Of a DNA stretch of 64,000 nt, positions 21,236 to 32,114 are shown piece by piece. The notes under the pieces were generated by a model. The model made no database searches, was not told the origin of the DNA, and saw only the letters and a list, made by a program, of their open reading frames with translations. Both the position numbers and the translations under genes were made by a program. How positions within the stretch are numbered: position 1 is the first letter of the stretch; each line of letters begins with the position of its first letter. Location of the stretch: positions 4,442,001-4,506,000 of the forward strand of contig WPIO01000020.1 in assembly GCA_009760855.2 (NCBI GenBank). Direction: 5' to 3'. The DNA comes from Cristatella mucedo. Lineage: Eukaryota > Bryozoa > Phylactolaemata > Cristatellidae.

Positions 21236-21773
21236 CTGAAAAACAGTGACCGTCGATCAGTGACTTCTTTTCCGTATCGGCGTGAGTGCGTGCGTGGCGT
21301 CCTACTCGAAACAGCGCGAAGCGATGGGACGTTCACTCTGCCCAAAGCCTTTGACTTTGAGACTGTGTTTTGTGTTTTGACTTTGAGACTGTTGTGCATT
21401 GACTTTAGGCCACCCAAGGACTTTCACCCTGCCTACCACCGGTGTGACGTGAACCGTGACTCTGGCTCGCTCTTCTCGACCCTGACCCCAGGCCTGAGCA
21501 CTCGCTGTGGCAGTGCCCTGCTGCGCCCCATTCCGACCTGGCAGTGCCTGCTGCAGTTGCAGTAGAATGTTTCTACAGGGCTGTGAGACCCAATATGTCA
21601 CTGCAGTCAGTGCGGTGGACACGCAGAATGTCGATCTTAGGCATCTTTGTAAAGCTCCACGACCCCAGCAAAGCAAAAGCCAACTAATCTTGTGTGTGAC
21701 TGCCACTGCTCGATTGGTCAGAGACTACAGCAACTACACCGGTAAGGAGATGCATTCCAATTGCATATAAATG
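21236..21773. other. MEGF6-like intron, no other feature
   Basis: Open frames here do not resemble known proteins. A repeated TTTGACTTTGAGACTGTG-like word occurs twice near 21,350-21,390. Confidence 0.45.
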
Positions 21774-22841
21774 TGTAGCACCGCGCCGGCCTGACTCAGT
21801 TTTAGAGTGTATGAGTAGGAAAACACGTCTGTCCTAGAGCAAGGGGACTCAGAGGTCGCTGAGGTGATTTATATTGGCTGTAGTGTCAACCCTATAGTTC
21901 CTGCTAGCAATTTGAGAATAGGGCAACGCTTGCCCAAGGTCGATGTAGCCGCCAGCCATTCTAGATTTGCTGGGTGGTTTCCGTGAGAACAAAAGAAGTG
22001 GATGAAGAGCGTCTGCGTTCTCGAGCAGGTGAGCAAGGGGGCACAGAGGTCGCAGAGGTGATTGGTTGTCAACCCCGCTGTCCCAGCTAGTTATATAATG
22101 ATAGGGCGACGCTCGCTAGGGCGCTCCTTCTTCATTTTCGGCTCCGTATCGACGCCGTCGCCGGCAGTTGCCGGACTCGTTTCTCTGAAAACTAGGGAGG
22201 ACGGCGGGCTGTTCGCCGGCGATTGAGGGACAGGACGAGACAGCGCCAGGAGGATACGGTGGACGCCACCGAATACGGTCGAAGAGCACCCGTGCTCGCA
22301 TTTTTGTGTTTCTTCTGTGTTTCATGTGTGCCTGCGTTCACGTGGTCTAGCCAAGAGTGCACGTGGTCTAGCCAAGAGTGCTTGGTGTAGTGTGTGAGGT
22401 ATTCCTGCCGTAAGGTGGAAGCAGAGCCTTAGTTCTCCAGTCAGGGTCTAGGCTCCGGTTCGGGCCCCTCGTCTTATTTAGATCGCTCCCCCACAATAGA
22501 CTTAGGTAGCCTAAGTGCGGGGACATATTCCCTCGGCAAGAGTGATCGTGCTGTCGAGAGCATACGAAAAGTGTGGAGATAAAACTGAGCTAGACGCACG
22601 GTGGCGACGTTGTGCGAATGAAACTCAGTAAAATCCCCAATTTGTCTATCTCGCTTTTCAATTCACACCGCGGACTCACGACCCCTTTAGTAACGGTGAG
22701 TAGGTCAGCGCCAGAAACGCTCGTTTCGTGGCGGCCTGCTTATTGCGAATAGACGCAGCTCACCGAACAGCATCAGGCGGTAGGTTACTCTGCTAGGTAA
22801 GCGGCAGGTTACGCCTACTTCGCCGAGCCTTCGGCGTTACA
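21774..22841 (+). mobile_element. Probable solo LTR (Gypsy-like)
   Basis: Starts TGTAGCACCGCG and ends CGGCGTTACA, giving TGTA...TACA ends. Inside are a TATA-like AGTTATATAATGATAG at about 22,087 and an AGATAAAA poly(A)-like signal near 22,577. The left part contains an imperfect internal duplication (about 21,826-21,935 and 22,010-22,120, sharing CAGAGGTCGC and AGGTGATT). No flanking polyprotein or matching target-site duplication was found, so the boundaries and type are provisional. Confidence 0.4.
22339..22380. repeat. 21-base tandem duplication
   Basis: Two copies of CACGTGGTCTAGCCAAGAGTG in direct repeat within the LTR-like element. Confidence 0.9.
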
Positions 22842-22948
22842 CACGCCTCTTGTCTCCTTGCTGGAGGTCAAACTTTTGCGTGTACACTGCCCTGCCTGCT
22901 GACCTGCTGCTGGATAGTGTCGTTTTGCTTTCTTTTTGTCGTTTTGAT

Positions 22949-23222
22949 AGTGAACTACTCTCTTACTGCCGACTATGGCACATCTTTTTCAGCGGTCCTG
23001 AGCTGCTACTTCTATGCTACTCACTACCTCAACTGCTCTCCTGACTCTGCTATGCTTCCCACTTTCTCTTTGTTGCGTGAGACGAAATCTGTTGGCTACC
23101 GAATGCGTACCGAAAGCCGCTTAGGCTGTGAGTGCGCTATACAAAACTCTCCTGCGTAACACCCACATAGTCTTTATGACTTTGTGGAGTTACAGACGGA
23201 GATACATTACATTACATTACAC
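22949..23222 (+). repeat. Family-2 repeat copy
   Basis: The translation contains LSCYFYATHYLNCSPDSAML, then PTFSLLRETKSVGYR and a CAIQNSPA end, shared with the copies at 12,270, 49,600, 58,685 and 59,165. It ends in an imperfect CATTA pentamer run near 23,205-23,220. Confidence 0.8.
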
Positions 23223-23665
23223 TCGGTCTAGGTGCAAGTTCAGGGTCACCGAGCTTAACTGTGACCCAGTAAGACTGCCACAAATAAGCTTCGCTAAACT
23301 CAAATAATGATTGCTTAGAGGAAGGGGGAGAGAGAGTGTGCCCGTTTCGTGTGTTCGCCAAACTTCACGGCATTCAGCTAATAGGTTCCTAAGAAAATAG
23401 GCCAAACAAGTATTATGCAGTGCCGCAAGTGATTAGGGAGGTCAAGAAATCTGTTGGCACTTTTTCAGACCATATCCTCAAGAATTCGCAAGCAGAATGC
23501 AGCAGAACTCTCGGAGCAGATACACCGGGGCTGCAAAGTGCTGCGCACAGTGCTTCATGCATCTACATTGTGCTGCATTGCAGTTAATTTTGTGTGATAT
23601 ACTTCGGACCAAGAGAGATGCAGGTAAACGGAACCCTGTGTCTTGCATAGGATGTTTATTCTTAC
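23223..23665. other. MEGF6-like intron, no other feature
   Basis: No exon or repeat recognised. Confidence 0.5.
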
Positions 23666-23797
23666 CCCTGTCGCACAGCCGTCCCTGTTTGCCCAGTGGG
23701 CAGATGCACTGTCCGGTGGCCTTGTCGCACGAAATTCCGGGGCCGGAGCACAGACAGGAGAGCTGGCACGCCTTGCCGTACCAGCCTCCAGGGCATG
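23666..23797 (-). CDS. MEGF6: MEGF6-like exon, EGF repeat 23
   Basis: Acceptor GCTTTGCAG and donor GTAAGA, 132 bases, phase 1 at both ends. It encodes [37 protein letters not shown] and RLCDR. The final G joins AG of the next exon to make Glu. The usual Asn-Gly before the fifth cysteine is replaced by Ser-Gly-Pro-Gly-Ile-Ser. Confidence 0.93.
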
Positions 23798-23900
23798 CTG
23801 CAAAGCAGAAGACGATTACGAAGAGCAGCTCCACGCGGATGCATTTGGATCATTCTTACAAGCTCCGTTGCGGCCAAATTCGTGCTGCTGCTTCGCCCAC

Positions 23901-24029
23901 CTTCCTCACAGCGGCCACCTCTGTAGCCATCCGGGCAGAGGCATTGGCCCGTCTCGCGATCACACGTGGCACCGTTCAGGCACTCGCATTGTCGAGAACA
24001 TTTGTCTCCATAGAACTGTGCAGGACACG
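23901..24029 (-). CDS. MEGF6: MEGF6-like exon, EGF repeat 22
   Basis: Acceptor GGTTGTAG and donor GTGGGC, 129 bases, phase 1 at both ends. It encodes PAQFYGDKCSRQCECLNGAT and CDRETGQCLCPDGYRGGRC, a canonical eight-cysteine repeat. Confidence 0.93.
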
Positions 24030-24860
24030 CTACAACCAGAAACATGTGATCTCTATAGTGCACAGGCCAGCGGATTGATACAGACAGAACTCCTCCTCCT
24101 CCCCCCCACAAGCAAAATGAGGCGGTTGTATACTGCACTGCTCAAACAAACTTCATAGCAAACCGACAGACAGACATATCGAGGTAAGAGATGAAGATGC
24201 ATGAAGGTGCAGTATACTTGCATAAGTTCACTCATAGCGAATTTTCAAGAAGAGGTCATTTTACAAAAAATGAAAGGTACTGTAATGAAAGTTATGTTTT
24301 CGTTTACCTTTTGACTGGGACCATAGTGAGGCAGTATCTTGCAGCTGCATTGTTTTTGGAAGCACACTCTCCCCTAATAAAAGCTAGGTCATAACTATAG
24401 CTTAAGCAACGAATAATGTCTTAAGTGCAACAAGACCCAGCTGGCGAACGAAGTACGCTCAATAACTTGGAAAAGCAAGCTTGCAGCTGAAAAAGTAAAA
24501 AGTGCCTATAATAATGTCTATCCTAAAGTTTGGCAGCGAAAAATCGGTGATTCGACCAGCTGGAACAAGTATCGATCGCACAAGATGCACTTCTTTGGGG
24601 TGGCCCGAACGTGTGCGATGTCGTGAGAGAGAGGAATTCAATCGGTAGCGAGTGATTCCGTGGCTCGCGAACGTGGAGAGAGAGAGAGAGTGGTCCCCTC
24701 TGTGACTCCTGCTGTTTTTTCAGTTTCTGATGCCGATAACGACATACGTAGCTGCTCCGGAGCATGCTCGGTTCGAGGCGTCAAGCGACAAAGGCGACAG
24801 GCAGCAGCATCGCCGCGCTAGGCTCTCGTCGCGGCGGCGGGGCGGCGTGCTCATACTCAC
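24030..24860. other. MEGF6-like intron, no other feature
   Basis: Contains a short GA run at about 24,677-24,690. No repeat copy or exon recognised. Confidence 0.5.
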
Positions 24861-25118
24861 GCAGCTCGCAGTTCTGACCGTACCAGCCCGGGCGACAGGC
24901 ACAGCCGCCGGCGAGCTGGTCGCACGAGCCTCCGTTGAAACACTGGCACGTGTGCGAGCAGTTGACGCCGAAAGATCCGGAAGGGCAGGCCTGGGAGCAG
25001 CTGCTGCCGGTCCAGCCGGGCCCGCAGTGACACTTTCCGGTCACGGGGTCGCAAGCTGCGCCGTTCTGGCAGTCGCAGCGCTGCGAGCAGTCGATGCCGC
25101 ACCAACCAACGGCGCAGA
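24861..25118 (-). CDS. MEGF6: MEGF6-like exon, EGF repeats 20 and 21
   Basis: Acceptor GCTTTTTCAG and donor GTGAGT, 258 bases, two repeats without an intron between them. Repeat 20 begins AVGWCGIDC, with a ninth cysteine in a loop that normally reads GxFGxxC. Repeat 21 (PSGSFGVNCSHTCQCFNGGS) is canonical. Phase 1 at both ends. Confidence 0.93.
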
Positions 25119-25246
25119 CTGAAAAAGCCGAGTGAAAAAGCTGGAGCTCGGCATGCATGCATGCACTCGCATGCGTTCATCCTTGCCCGCTCGAGAGACG
25201 CGGCGTGCACAGTACGAGAGCGAAATCCAACGCGTGCGTGCATGTA

Positions 25247-25432
25247 GACGCAAGCATGTGGCCCACCACAGAGGCACCCCATTAGCGCTGGTGAGTCAGT
25301 CAGTCAGTCAGCCCCCAGCTCGTATATGTACCCGCTAGGGAATGAAGACGAGTCTCGTTCACCTCACGAGTTCGCTCGCTCGTGTCACCGTGAGACTCCA
25401 CTGGTGCTGCTGCCGCCGGAGACACAGTAACG
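25247..25432 (+). repeat. LTR-like dispersed repeat, copy A
   Basis: Shares CATGTGGCCCACCACAGA, CAGCTCGTA, TATATGTACC, CGTTCACC, GTGAGACTCCAC and GCCGCCGGAGA, in the same order and spacing, with the minus strand of 51,870-52,076. Copy A has GGGAATGAAG where copy B has the AATAAA-type signal GAGGAATAAAG. The set looks like the 3' half of an LTR. Confidence 0.6.
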
Positions 25433-26282
25433 CAGCAGTACTGTTCGCATACCGCGACGTTTTCATTTGACTGTTCTGCCTGCTTTTTGTTGAAAAAGTC
25501 ATCCACTCGATTTGGCCAACCGAAAGTAGCGCTCGTGAGATTTCTCGAGCTCAGCTAATCTTGGGAGATGGCACAGCAAGAGACTAGCGCCTATATTCCT
25601 AACCAATGGTGTGCGATTTGATACTTTTAGCAGAGGAAGTCGTAGGATATTTTAGAGGTCGTGTATTTCCGCTCGCAAGTCACAGTGCCTCAATGAATTA
25701 AGTTTTCCTCTGATGCCAACTAAGTCAACGCAGCTTTTCAAATGCATAGACTGTAGGCAGCCATATTGGAATCATGTAGTGCTCGGACAAAAGGTATATT
25801 GTCATGTAAAATGAAGCGCTGTTACACAGCGGCTAAGGAAGTATTAATGCTGCACAGGATTGGCGAGAAAGGAAGCTGGAGCAAAGTTGCACTGATCGGC
25901 TACAGCTGTACGACCTGTATCGCTCAGCCGAAATTAGCTGGAATTGAGGAATTTGTGAAAGACCACACCCGTACAAACGTACAAAATTGCCACGAAGTCT
26001 CTGAGCAATTTAATTGAAAGGTTAGTTACTGACCTTGTAGACTGAGTAGATACGACACGGTTGATACTGACCGAGCAACTCAGCGTGGCAGTGTCAGCCC
26101 CTTGAGGGAACAGTGAGGCCTAGACATTGTCTGACCATGACTACCCAAGTGTGGCATGCGGCTGACTGCCTCGCAGCCCTAGCAGCCACATTTGTAGAAA
26201 GAAGATAACGAAATCGACAGAAGCATGCACAACCGGGGGCTAAACGCGACTGAATCAATTCACGAAACGATTGTCATGCTTT
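25433..26282. other. MEGF6-like intron, no other feature
   Basis: No exon or repeat recognised in this stretch. Confidence 0.45.
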
Positions 26283-26345
26283 CTTAGCAGCATGCGTAAA
26301 GTGCCTAGAAAGAAGTCTAGTTCTCTCAGGGTGCTATGCAAATTC
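26283..26345 (+). repeat. Degenerate LINE or SINE 3' tail
   Basis: Contains AAAGTGCCTAGAAAG and AGTTCTCTCAGGGTGCTATG, close to the family-1 LINE tail hairpin but with a CAAATTC end like the SINEs. Confidence 0.55.
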
Positions 26346-26464
26346 TTTGGATTGTTATTATTGTTGCAGTTGCTTTGCTGATGCTATGTTGTTGTGCTGC
26401 ACTGCAGCGTACTGACCGCCTATCAATTGTAAAAGCAAATCCAAATCAAAGTGAGCCTGCTTAC

Positions 26465-26992
26465 ATTGGTCGCACAACTCTCCGGTTCTGCCCGGCGGGC
26501 ATGAGCACTTGCCGGTCGACGAGTCGCACTCTCCCGCCTGGCAGCGGCACAAGCCCGAGCATCGCTCTCCGTAGGTGCCTCTGGGGCACGGCAGAGAGCA
26601 CGTGGCACCGTGCCAGCCGGGTCGGCAGCGACAGGCGCCCGTCATCGGGTGGCACTCCCCATCGTTCTTGCACGTGCAGTTGCTGGAGCAGCCTGCCCCG
26701 AACGTGCCGCGAGGGCACGTGGCGGCGCCGCCGCCGAGCATGCAGGATGAGCCGGCCGGGCACGAGCACTGGCCATTCACCGGGTCGCACACGCCTCCTA
26801 GCGACAGGTCGCAGCCATCACAGCGGCCTCTGCAGCCCGGTCCAAACGTTCCAGGCTGACACTTTTCCGAGCACGTGAGGCCACGGTAGCCCGCTGCACA
26901 GTGGCATGCACCGGTGATGTGATGGCAGGACTTGCCAACTTCGCAGTGACAGACTTCGTTGCACTTCGAGCCGTAGAAACCGTGCTGGCATG
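26465..26992 (-). CDS. MEGF6: MEGF6-like exon, EGF repeats 16 to 19
   Basis: Acceptor AAAATTGCAG and donor GTAAGC, 528 bases, the largest exon seen. Four repeats are fused: QHGFYGSKCNEVCHCEVGKS (16), QPGTFGPGCRGRCDGCDLSL (17), PRGTFGAGCSSNCTCKND (18) and PRGTYGERCSGLCRCQAGEC (19). Repeat 17 is irregular: Cys-Asp-Gly-Cys replaces Cys-x-Cys, and its last part reads CPAGSSCMLGGGAATC in place of the Gly-Trp-x-Gly loop. Phase 1 at both ends; the final T joins TC of the next exon as Phe. Confidence 0.92.
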
Positions 26993-27247
26993 CTGCAATT
27001 TTAAACATGTCTGGCGCTACGAGCCGACCTGAGCGTACAATTAACGACGGAATAGCCACGACGGCAGCCGGAATGAAAGGCTTGAGCGCTCGGCACTGCA
27101 CAGCTCGGCGGAGAGCAAAGAGCCTGACCAAGCCCGGCTCCGAAAAATCCGGGCTAGGAGAATGGCCTCGACCACGTTTAGAATTTTTGAAAACCTACCG
27201 GCATGCGTTTAATCAGAATCGCCCGCAGATACTGCATTGCAAAATGC
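26993..27247. other. MEGF6-like intron, no other feature
   Basis: Short stretch between the exon and a LINE fragment. Confidence 0.5.
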
Positions 27248-27703
27248 AACTTCCCCATCAGGCCAAGCATCGTACATCCCGCTTTTCGGAATCCATCAGT
27301 CTACAAATACCTCGTACGAACCTTAAAATCCTTTGGAGACCATGCATTTAGTTCGTATGCTCCCAAAGCCTGGAACTCCCTCCCGACCTGCGTCAGAACA
27401 TCCCCTGAACTGACCACATTTAAAAGGAACTTAAAAACACCTATTTAGGACAGCATTTAGTGGGTCCCTGTGATTCGTCCTTCATGTCCCTATGCGTGCT
27501 GACACTGTGCATGCTGCCACTAACCACATTTGCATGCTGACCCTGTGCATGTCACCCCTAACCATATTATTCATTTTGTTTGTTTTTCAAGCATGATTTT
27601 ACTTACCATTCAATTGCATTTCCCTTTGCAGCAAATGCAAAGCACCTAGAAAGAGATTAAGTTCTCTGAGGGCGCTTTATCAAGTGCATTATTATTATTA
27701 TTA
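27248..27703 (+). mobile_element. L2-like LINE, short 5'-truncated copy
   Basis: Begins at CTTCCCCATCAGGCCAAGCA inside the ORF end and runs through AKHRTSRFSES, PKAWNSLPTCVRTSP, the 3' UTR and the (ATT)n tail. One base is lost near LKILWRP and two near the LKT end, so the frame is broken. Confidence 0.93.
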
Positions 27704-27784
27704 ACCACCTGCCCCCACAGATAATGATCGCGAGAGAGTATGCTGATGATGTCAGTGGGCCCAAGAACAGGCGATTTGGTAATG

Positions 27785-27847
27785 CGTTCTTTACAGCATC
27801 TGTAAAGTGCCTCTGAAGGTGCTGTATAAATGTATTATTATTATTAT
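27785..27847 (+). repeat. Degenerate LINE 3' tail
   Basis: Contains CATCTGTAAAGTGCCTCTGA and a GGTGCTGTATAAATG string followed by (ATT)n. The middle of the tail hairpin is deleted. Confidence 0.65.
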
Positions 27848-27994
27848 GGTTATTATTACCTTCCTTCAACTGGGCAGAGTTGATAGCACTCTCGCAATCT
27901 ATCTATCGATAAGCATCCAAAAGCCGACCAAGGAAGAAGTGAGCTGGCTTGGGCAGCGATGGCACGCAGCCAGTAAACACAGTACCAATCGATC

Positions 27995-30074
27995 CTAGCA
28001 AAGGCTAAGTCTAGATTTTATAAAAAAACATTGTTGAATCACAGATGCACAATCCAAAAATGCTGATGTCGACAATAAACCATCTCAACCGTTCCCAGAT
28101 TAGCTCCTTACCTGATGATCCTAATGATGATCTAGCCGATCGCTTCTCTCGATTCTTTGTGCAGAAGATAGACAAGATCAGGGAATCCATCCCTGCGATG
28201 ACAACCTCCCCACTAGAGTGCTGTTCCTCGGTTCCTGGCTGCACCTCAATGTCTGCATTTAAGCAGGTCACTAGTGATCTAGTCCTAAAGTTCGTATCTC
28301 AATCAAAGAAGACAACAAGTCCTCTGGACCCTATTCCCACTGTCCTGCTCCTACGTTGCATTGATCTGCTGCTGCCATGCATAACTAACATAATTAATAT
28401 GTCATTAGCCTCAGATCATGTCCCAGCACCTTTCAAAAAAGCTGTAGTCAGGCCACTTCTCAAGAAAGCGGCAATTGACCAAGAGAACTTGAGCAACTAC
28501 CGCCTAGTTTCCCTTCTACCATTCCCATCAAAGACACTGGAACGGGTCGTGGCTGACCAGCTGAACTCGTATATCGAAACCTCACACCTTGCTAGTAAGT
28601 TCCAGTCTGGCTTTAGAGCTAATCACTCCACAGAGTCAGCATTGCTTCGGGTATACAACGACCTACTTAGGAATGCAGACATGGGTAGAGTGTCTCTGCT
28701 TGTTTTGCTTGATCTTTCGGCAGCTTTTGATACCATCGATCACAAAGTTCTTCTAGAGCGCCTCTCATCTCGCCTGGGCATCACTGGCACTGCTCTGCAG
28801 TGGTTCAGATCCTATCTCAGTGGGAGACTCCAGAGTGTTGACGTGAATGGACAAAGATCATCTGAAGTACCTCTGAAATATGGAGTACCTCAGGGCTCAG
28901 TGCTAGGTCCGGTTCTGTTCACGGTTTATACTCTGCCTCTTGCTGATGTGATTGCCAAGCACAATCTAGGCTTTCACTTCTATGCAGATGACACTCAGTT
29001 GTACCTTTGCTTTGATCCCTCCCAGCCTTCGAGCACCTCAAACTCTCTCTCAACTCACTTGCTGCATGTATTGATGACATCCGCACATGGATGGCAGCAA
29101 ATTTTCTAAAACCAAACGATGATAAAACTAACTTACTAGTTATGGGCAAACCCAGTTTGATCCAGAGATTGGAAAGGCTGACTCTCAAAATTGGCTCTGC
29201 CAGCATATCTCCAGTTGAATCAGCTCGAAATCTAGGTGTCATATTCCAAAGCGACCTCTCGTTAGACGACCATATCAGCTCCACAGTCAAATCCGCCTAT
29301 TTTCAGCTTCATAACATTGCTAAAATTCGGGCTTGTTTAGATAAAGATACCACGTCCAAGTTGGTCCATGCATTCGTGACATCCCGTCTCGACTTCTGCA
29401 ACTCACTGCTTACTGGCCTACCAGCATGTGCGATCAGGCGACTGCAGCTGGTGCAAAACTCTGCAGCTAGGCTTGTCTGTCTTGAGCGTCGCAGTTGCCA
29501 CATGACTCCACTTCTTGCCGACCTGCACTGGCTACCAGTCAAGCAACGGATTGACTTCAAGGTTTTGTCCCTCACTTTTACGTCCCTTCATTCTATGGCT
29601 CCAGCCTATCTCTCAGATATACTACCCCATCAGGCCAAGCATCGTACCACCCGCTTTTCGGAATCCAACAGTCTAGAAATACCTCATGCAAACCTTAAAT
29701 CCTTTGGAGACCGTGCATTTAGTTCATATGTTCCCAAAGCCTGGAACTCCCTCCCGACCTGCGTCAGAACATCCCCTGACCTGACCACATTTAAAAGGAA
29801 CCTAAAAACACACCTATTTAGGGCAGCATTTAGTGGGTCCCTGTGATTCGTCCTTGATGTGCTTATGTGTGCTGACACTGTGCATGCTGCCACTAACCAA
29901 ATTTGCATGCTGACCCTGTGCATGTCACCCCTAACCATATTATTCATTTCGTTTTTTTTTTCAAGCATGATTTTACTTACCATTCAATTGCATTTCACTT
30001 TACAGCAAATGTAAAGCACCTAGAGAGAGATTAAGTTCTCTGAGGGCGCTTTATCAAGTGAATTATTATTATTA
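27995..30074 (+). mobile_element. L2-like LINE with nearly complete reverse transcriptase
   Basis: About 2.1 kb, 5'-truncated, so the endonuclease domain is absent. Reverse-transcriptase motifs in order: AVVRPLLKK, NYRLVSLLPFPSKTLERVV, FQSGFRANHSTESAL, LLDLSAAFDTIDH (catalytic Asp, near 28,710), GVPQGSVLGPVLF, FHFYADDTQLYL (YADD at 28,981-28,992), FLKPNDDKTNLLVMG and LGVIFQSDLSLDDH. A one-base frame change lies near 29,035-29,050, and another sits in an A-run near 28,022. After the ORF stop near 29,846 comes a 3' UTR, the tail hairpin AAAGCACC/GGGCGCTTT and (ATT)n. The motifs and the C-terminal PKAWNSLP block suit the L2-type group of LINEs. It sits in a MEGF6-like intron, antisense to that gene. 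Confidence 0.95.
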
Positions 30075-30689
30075 AGTTCAAGACTGCCGGGAGATTTCTT
30101 CTATTGGTTTTTCCACTGAACTATTGCAGAGCGCCGAATAAGAAAGCAGCTGAACCAAACCTAAAGCTCCCATCGATAAACTCAGGTGCTTAGCTAGGCA
30201 GAGATCTGCACCCGAAGCAGCAGCTCGCTTTAGCAGACTTTGAAATTAACTTGTACGGAGAGTCGACTGCTCTGAGTCTCTTCTAGTTGCAACTGTAACA
30301 TTCCTGCACCACGGTAAAACGCATTGTAATGCGCCACGGTAAAAGGATGACGAAGGGTACTGAATAAGATTTGGTCCCCAAAGTCAGCAACAATTGTGAC
30401 CGTTCGACGTAGTCTCTAGACAAGGTTTCATAATTTGCACAACATCAGGCACTCAGCAGCAAACTGCATCGGTGTTTGAAGCATTAAAAATAATAAAAGT
30501 TGCAGCAAATGTGCATATCATTAGAGAAATTAATCTCATTCTAGGCATCTTTTACATTCGACGTAAAGCATGTATGTCATTTGGTTAGTGATAACAAGCG
30601 AAATTTTAGCATGCAGAAGCACAGCACATGAACAATTCACAGTTCGACGGAGCGAATGCTGCGAGTAATGGATGACACTGTCACTTGCA
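30075..30689. other. MEGF6-like intron with a degenerate LINE tail
   Basis: At about 30,485-30,600 there is an old minus-strand family-1 tail (AATAATAAAAG, AATCTCATTCTAGGCATC, TGGTTAGTG). The rest shows nothing recognisable. Confidence 0.4.
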
Positions 30690-30768
30690 GTTGGCTATAA
30701 CGGATCGCCCACTGTGGGATTCGAACTCACGATCTCGGTCATGAAAAGCGAGCACCTCTGCCTCCTCC
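30690..30768 (-). repeat. tRNA-derived SINE head
   Basis: On the minus strand it reads AGGTGCTCGCTTTTCATGAC, then CGAGATCGTGAGTTCGAATC and CCACAGTGGGCGATCCG. GAGTTCGAATCCC is a near-perfect polymerase III B box. The TGGGCGATCCG continuation matches the SINE at 5,948. Confidence 0.75.
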
Positions 30769-31929
30769 TCGCATATCATGGACCTTAAAGGCACGGTCTC
30801 CTAAGAATTGGTGATTGGTAAGAGGCACAGTTTAACTGCTTGAGTCTGAAGAGTGGATGATATGATGCCTAGCCTGATTGGGAAGTGTCTCAGATAGGTT
30901 AGGATATATAGATAGATTAGGTTAGATAGATAGGTTAGGATAGGTTTCTCAGATAGGCAGGCAGGCCGGCGAAAGAGAAAGAAAGGATACGCAAGTTGGT
31001 GACAGGACTTCGAAGTAAATAAAGGTGGCAGCTCCGATGAAAAACTTCCACTGCTGATGTCTAGCAGGAGATTTTGAGGCGAAAAATCAGATTTTCACTA
31101 GAACCTAAATACTGTTGCCGACGAGATTCAATGAAGAGTGCAGTCGAGCTTCTACCACAGATGACACCGAGCAGAACAGCCGCGAGTTCCAACTAACTGC
31201 ACAGGACGTCGGAAAAACCTAATGAAATGAGCGCTGTACTTTTACAAAACAGACCTTGGTCGGTTCAAAGGGACGGGAAGTCCGCGCGCGCGTGCCCTGC
31301 AAGCAGGCCGGACAGGACACTGAAAGAGCAAGACAAGCGTTTAGTTTTCAGGCCTAGACACGATGCAGCACTCTTGCAGTCGTACCGTCGTCGCCTCGGC
31401 GTGTGAGCAGTGCACCTCCGGGAAGGCTCCGGCTTTAGGCTACAGCAAAGCGGTCTCTAAACTCGGTAGTTTCTTTCCTACACATCGTAAGTAAAGTAAA
31501 AGCCATCCGTGTCGAAGGAAAGACAGTAATGGCCTCTGACTTGCATGCCAGCTAGCCTGCTGGTTTTGAAGAGGCCACCCAGGTAGGCAAACTCCTCGGC
31601 AGCCGCCGACGTATGCCGTGCATTTTCTCCGTGGGAGGCCTAGAGTACTCATGAGTAGGTCAGGCAGTGCCTGCGTGTGCGGCATTTTGATCCGAGCCGG
31701 AATGCCGGGCAGTGCTAATGTACCAGCTGACCCTTCCACTATTTTCAACTTGTGAATCTAGTGAGGCGTGGCTGGCAGACTCACTGCCTGGGGTTTTACT
31801 TAGGATGCACAGGTCGACGACAATGCACGCGTATGCTCTGCTGCCATGCCCTTAAGCGACAACCGAGAGCAAACGGCAAGATCCGACGAGACCTCACGAA
31901 ACACCGCCAGGTCATATAGGTGTACTTAC
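30769..31929. other. MEGF6-like intron, no supported feature
   Basis: Includes an imperfect GATAG/GGTTAG repeat at 30,892-30,960. No exon recognised. Confidence 0.45.
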
Positions 31930-32114
31930 GTTTATCGCAAGTTCTGCCTCGCCATCCGGGCTTGCATTGGCAATGGCCGTTCTCGTGGTGACAGGTGCCA
32001 TTATTTTGACAGCTGCACTCCTCATTGCAATCCTTGCCATATCTCCCCTGTGGACATGGCCACGTACAGTTGAAACCCGTCCAGCCAACGTCGCATTCGC
32101 AGGCTCCCGTGAAC
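31930..32114 (-). CDS. MEGF6: MEGF6-like exon, end of EGF 14 and EGF 15
   Basis: Acceptor TTTTCACAG (phase 2) and donor GTAAGT (phase 1), 185 bases. It starts inside repeat 14 with FTGACECDVGWTGFNCTWPC and continues with PQGRYGKDCNEECSCQNNGT, CHHENGHCQCKPGWRG and RTCDK. The joined first codon (CG plus G) is Arg. One of the few junctions in this gene that fall inside a repeat. Confidence 0.92.

Noticed and set aside
8839-30074. Minus-strand open frames antisense to the LINE copies (for example 29,309-29,575)
   Set aside because: They are shadows of the plus-strand reverse-transcriptase ORF, repeated in each copy.
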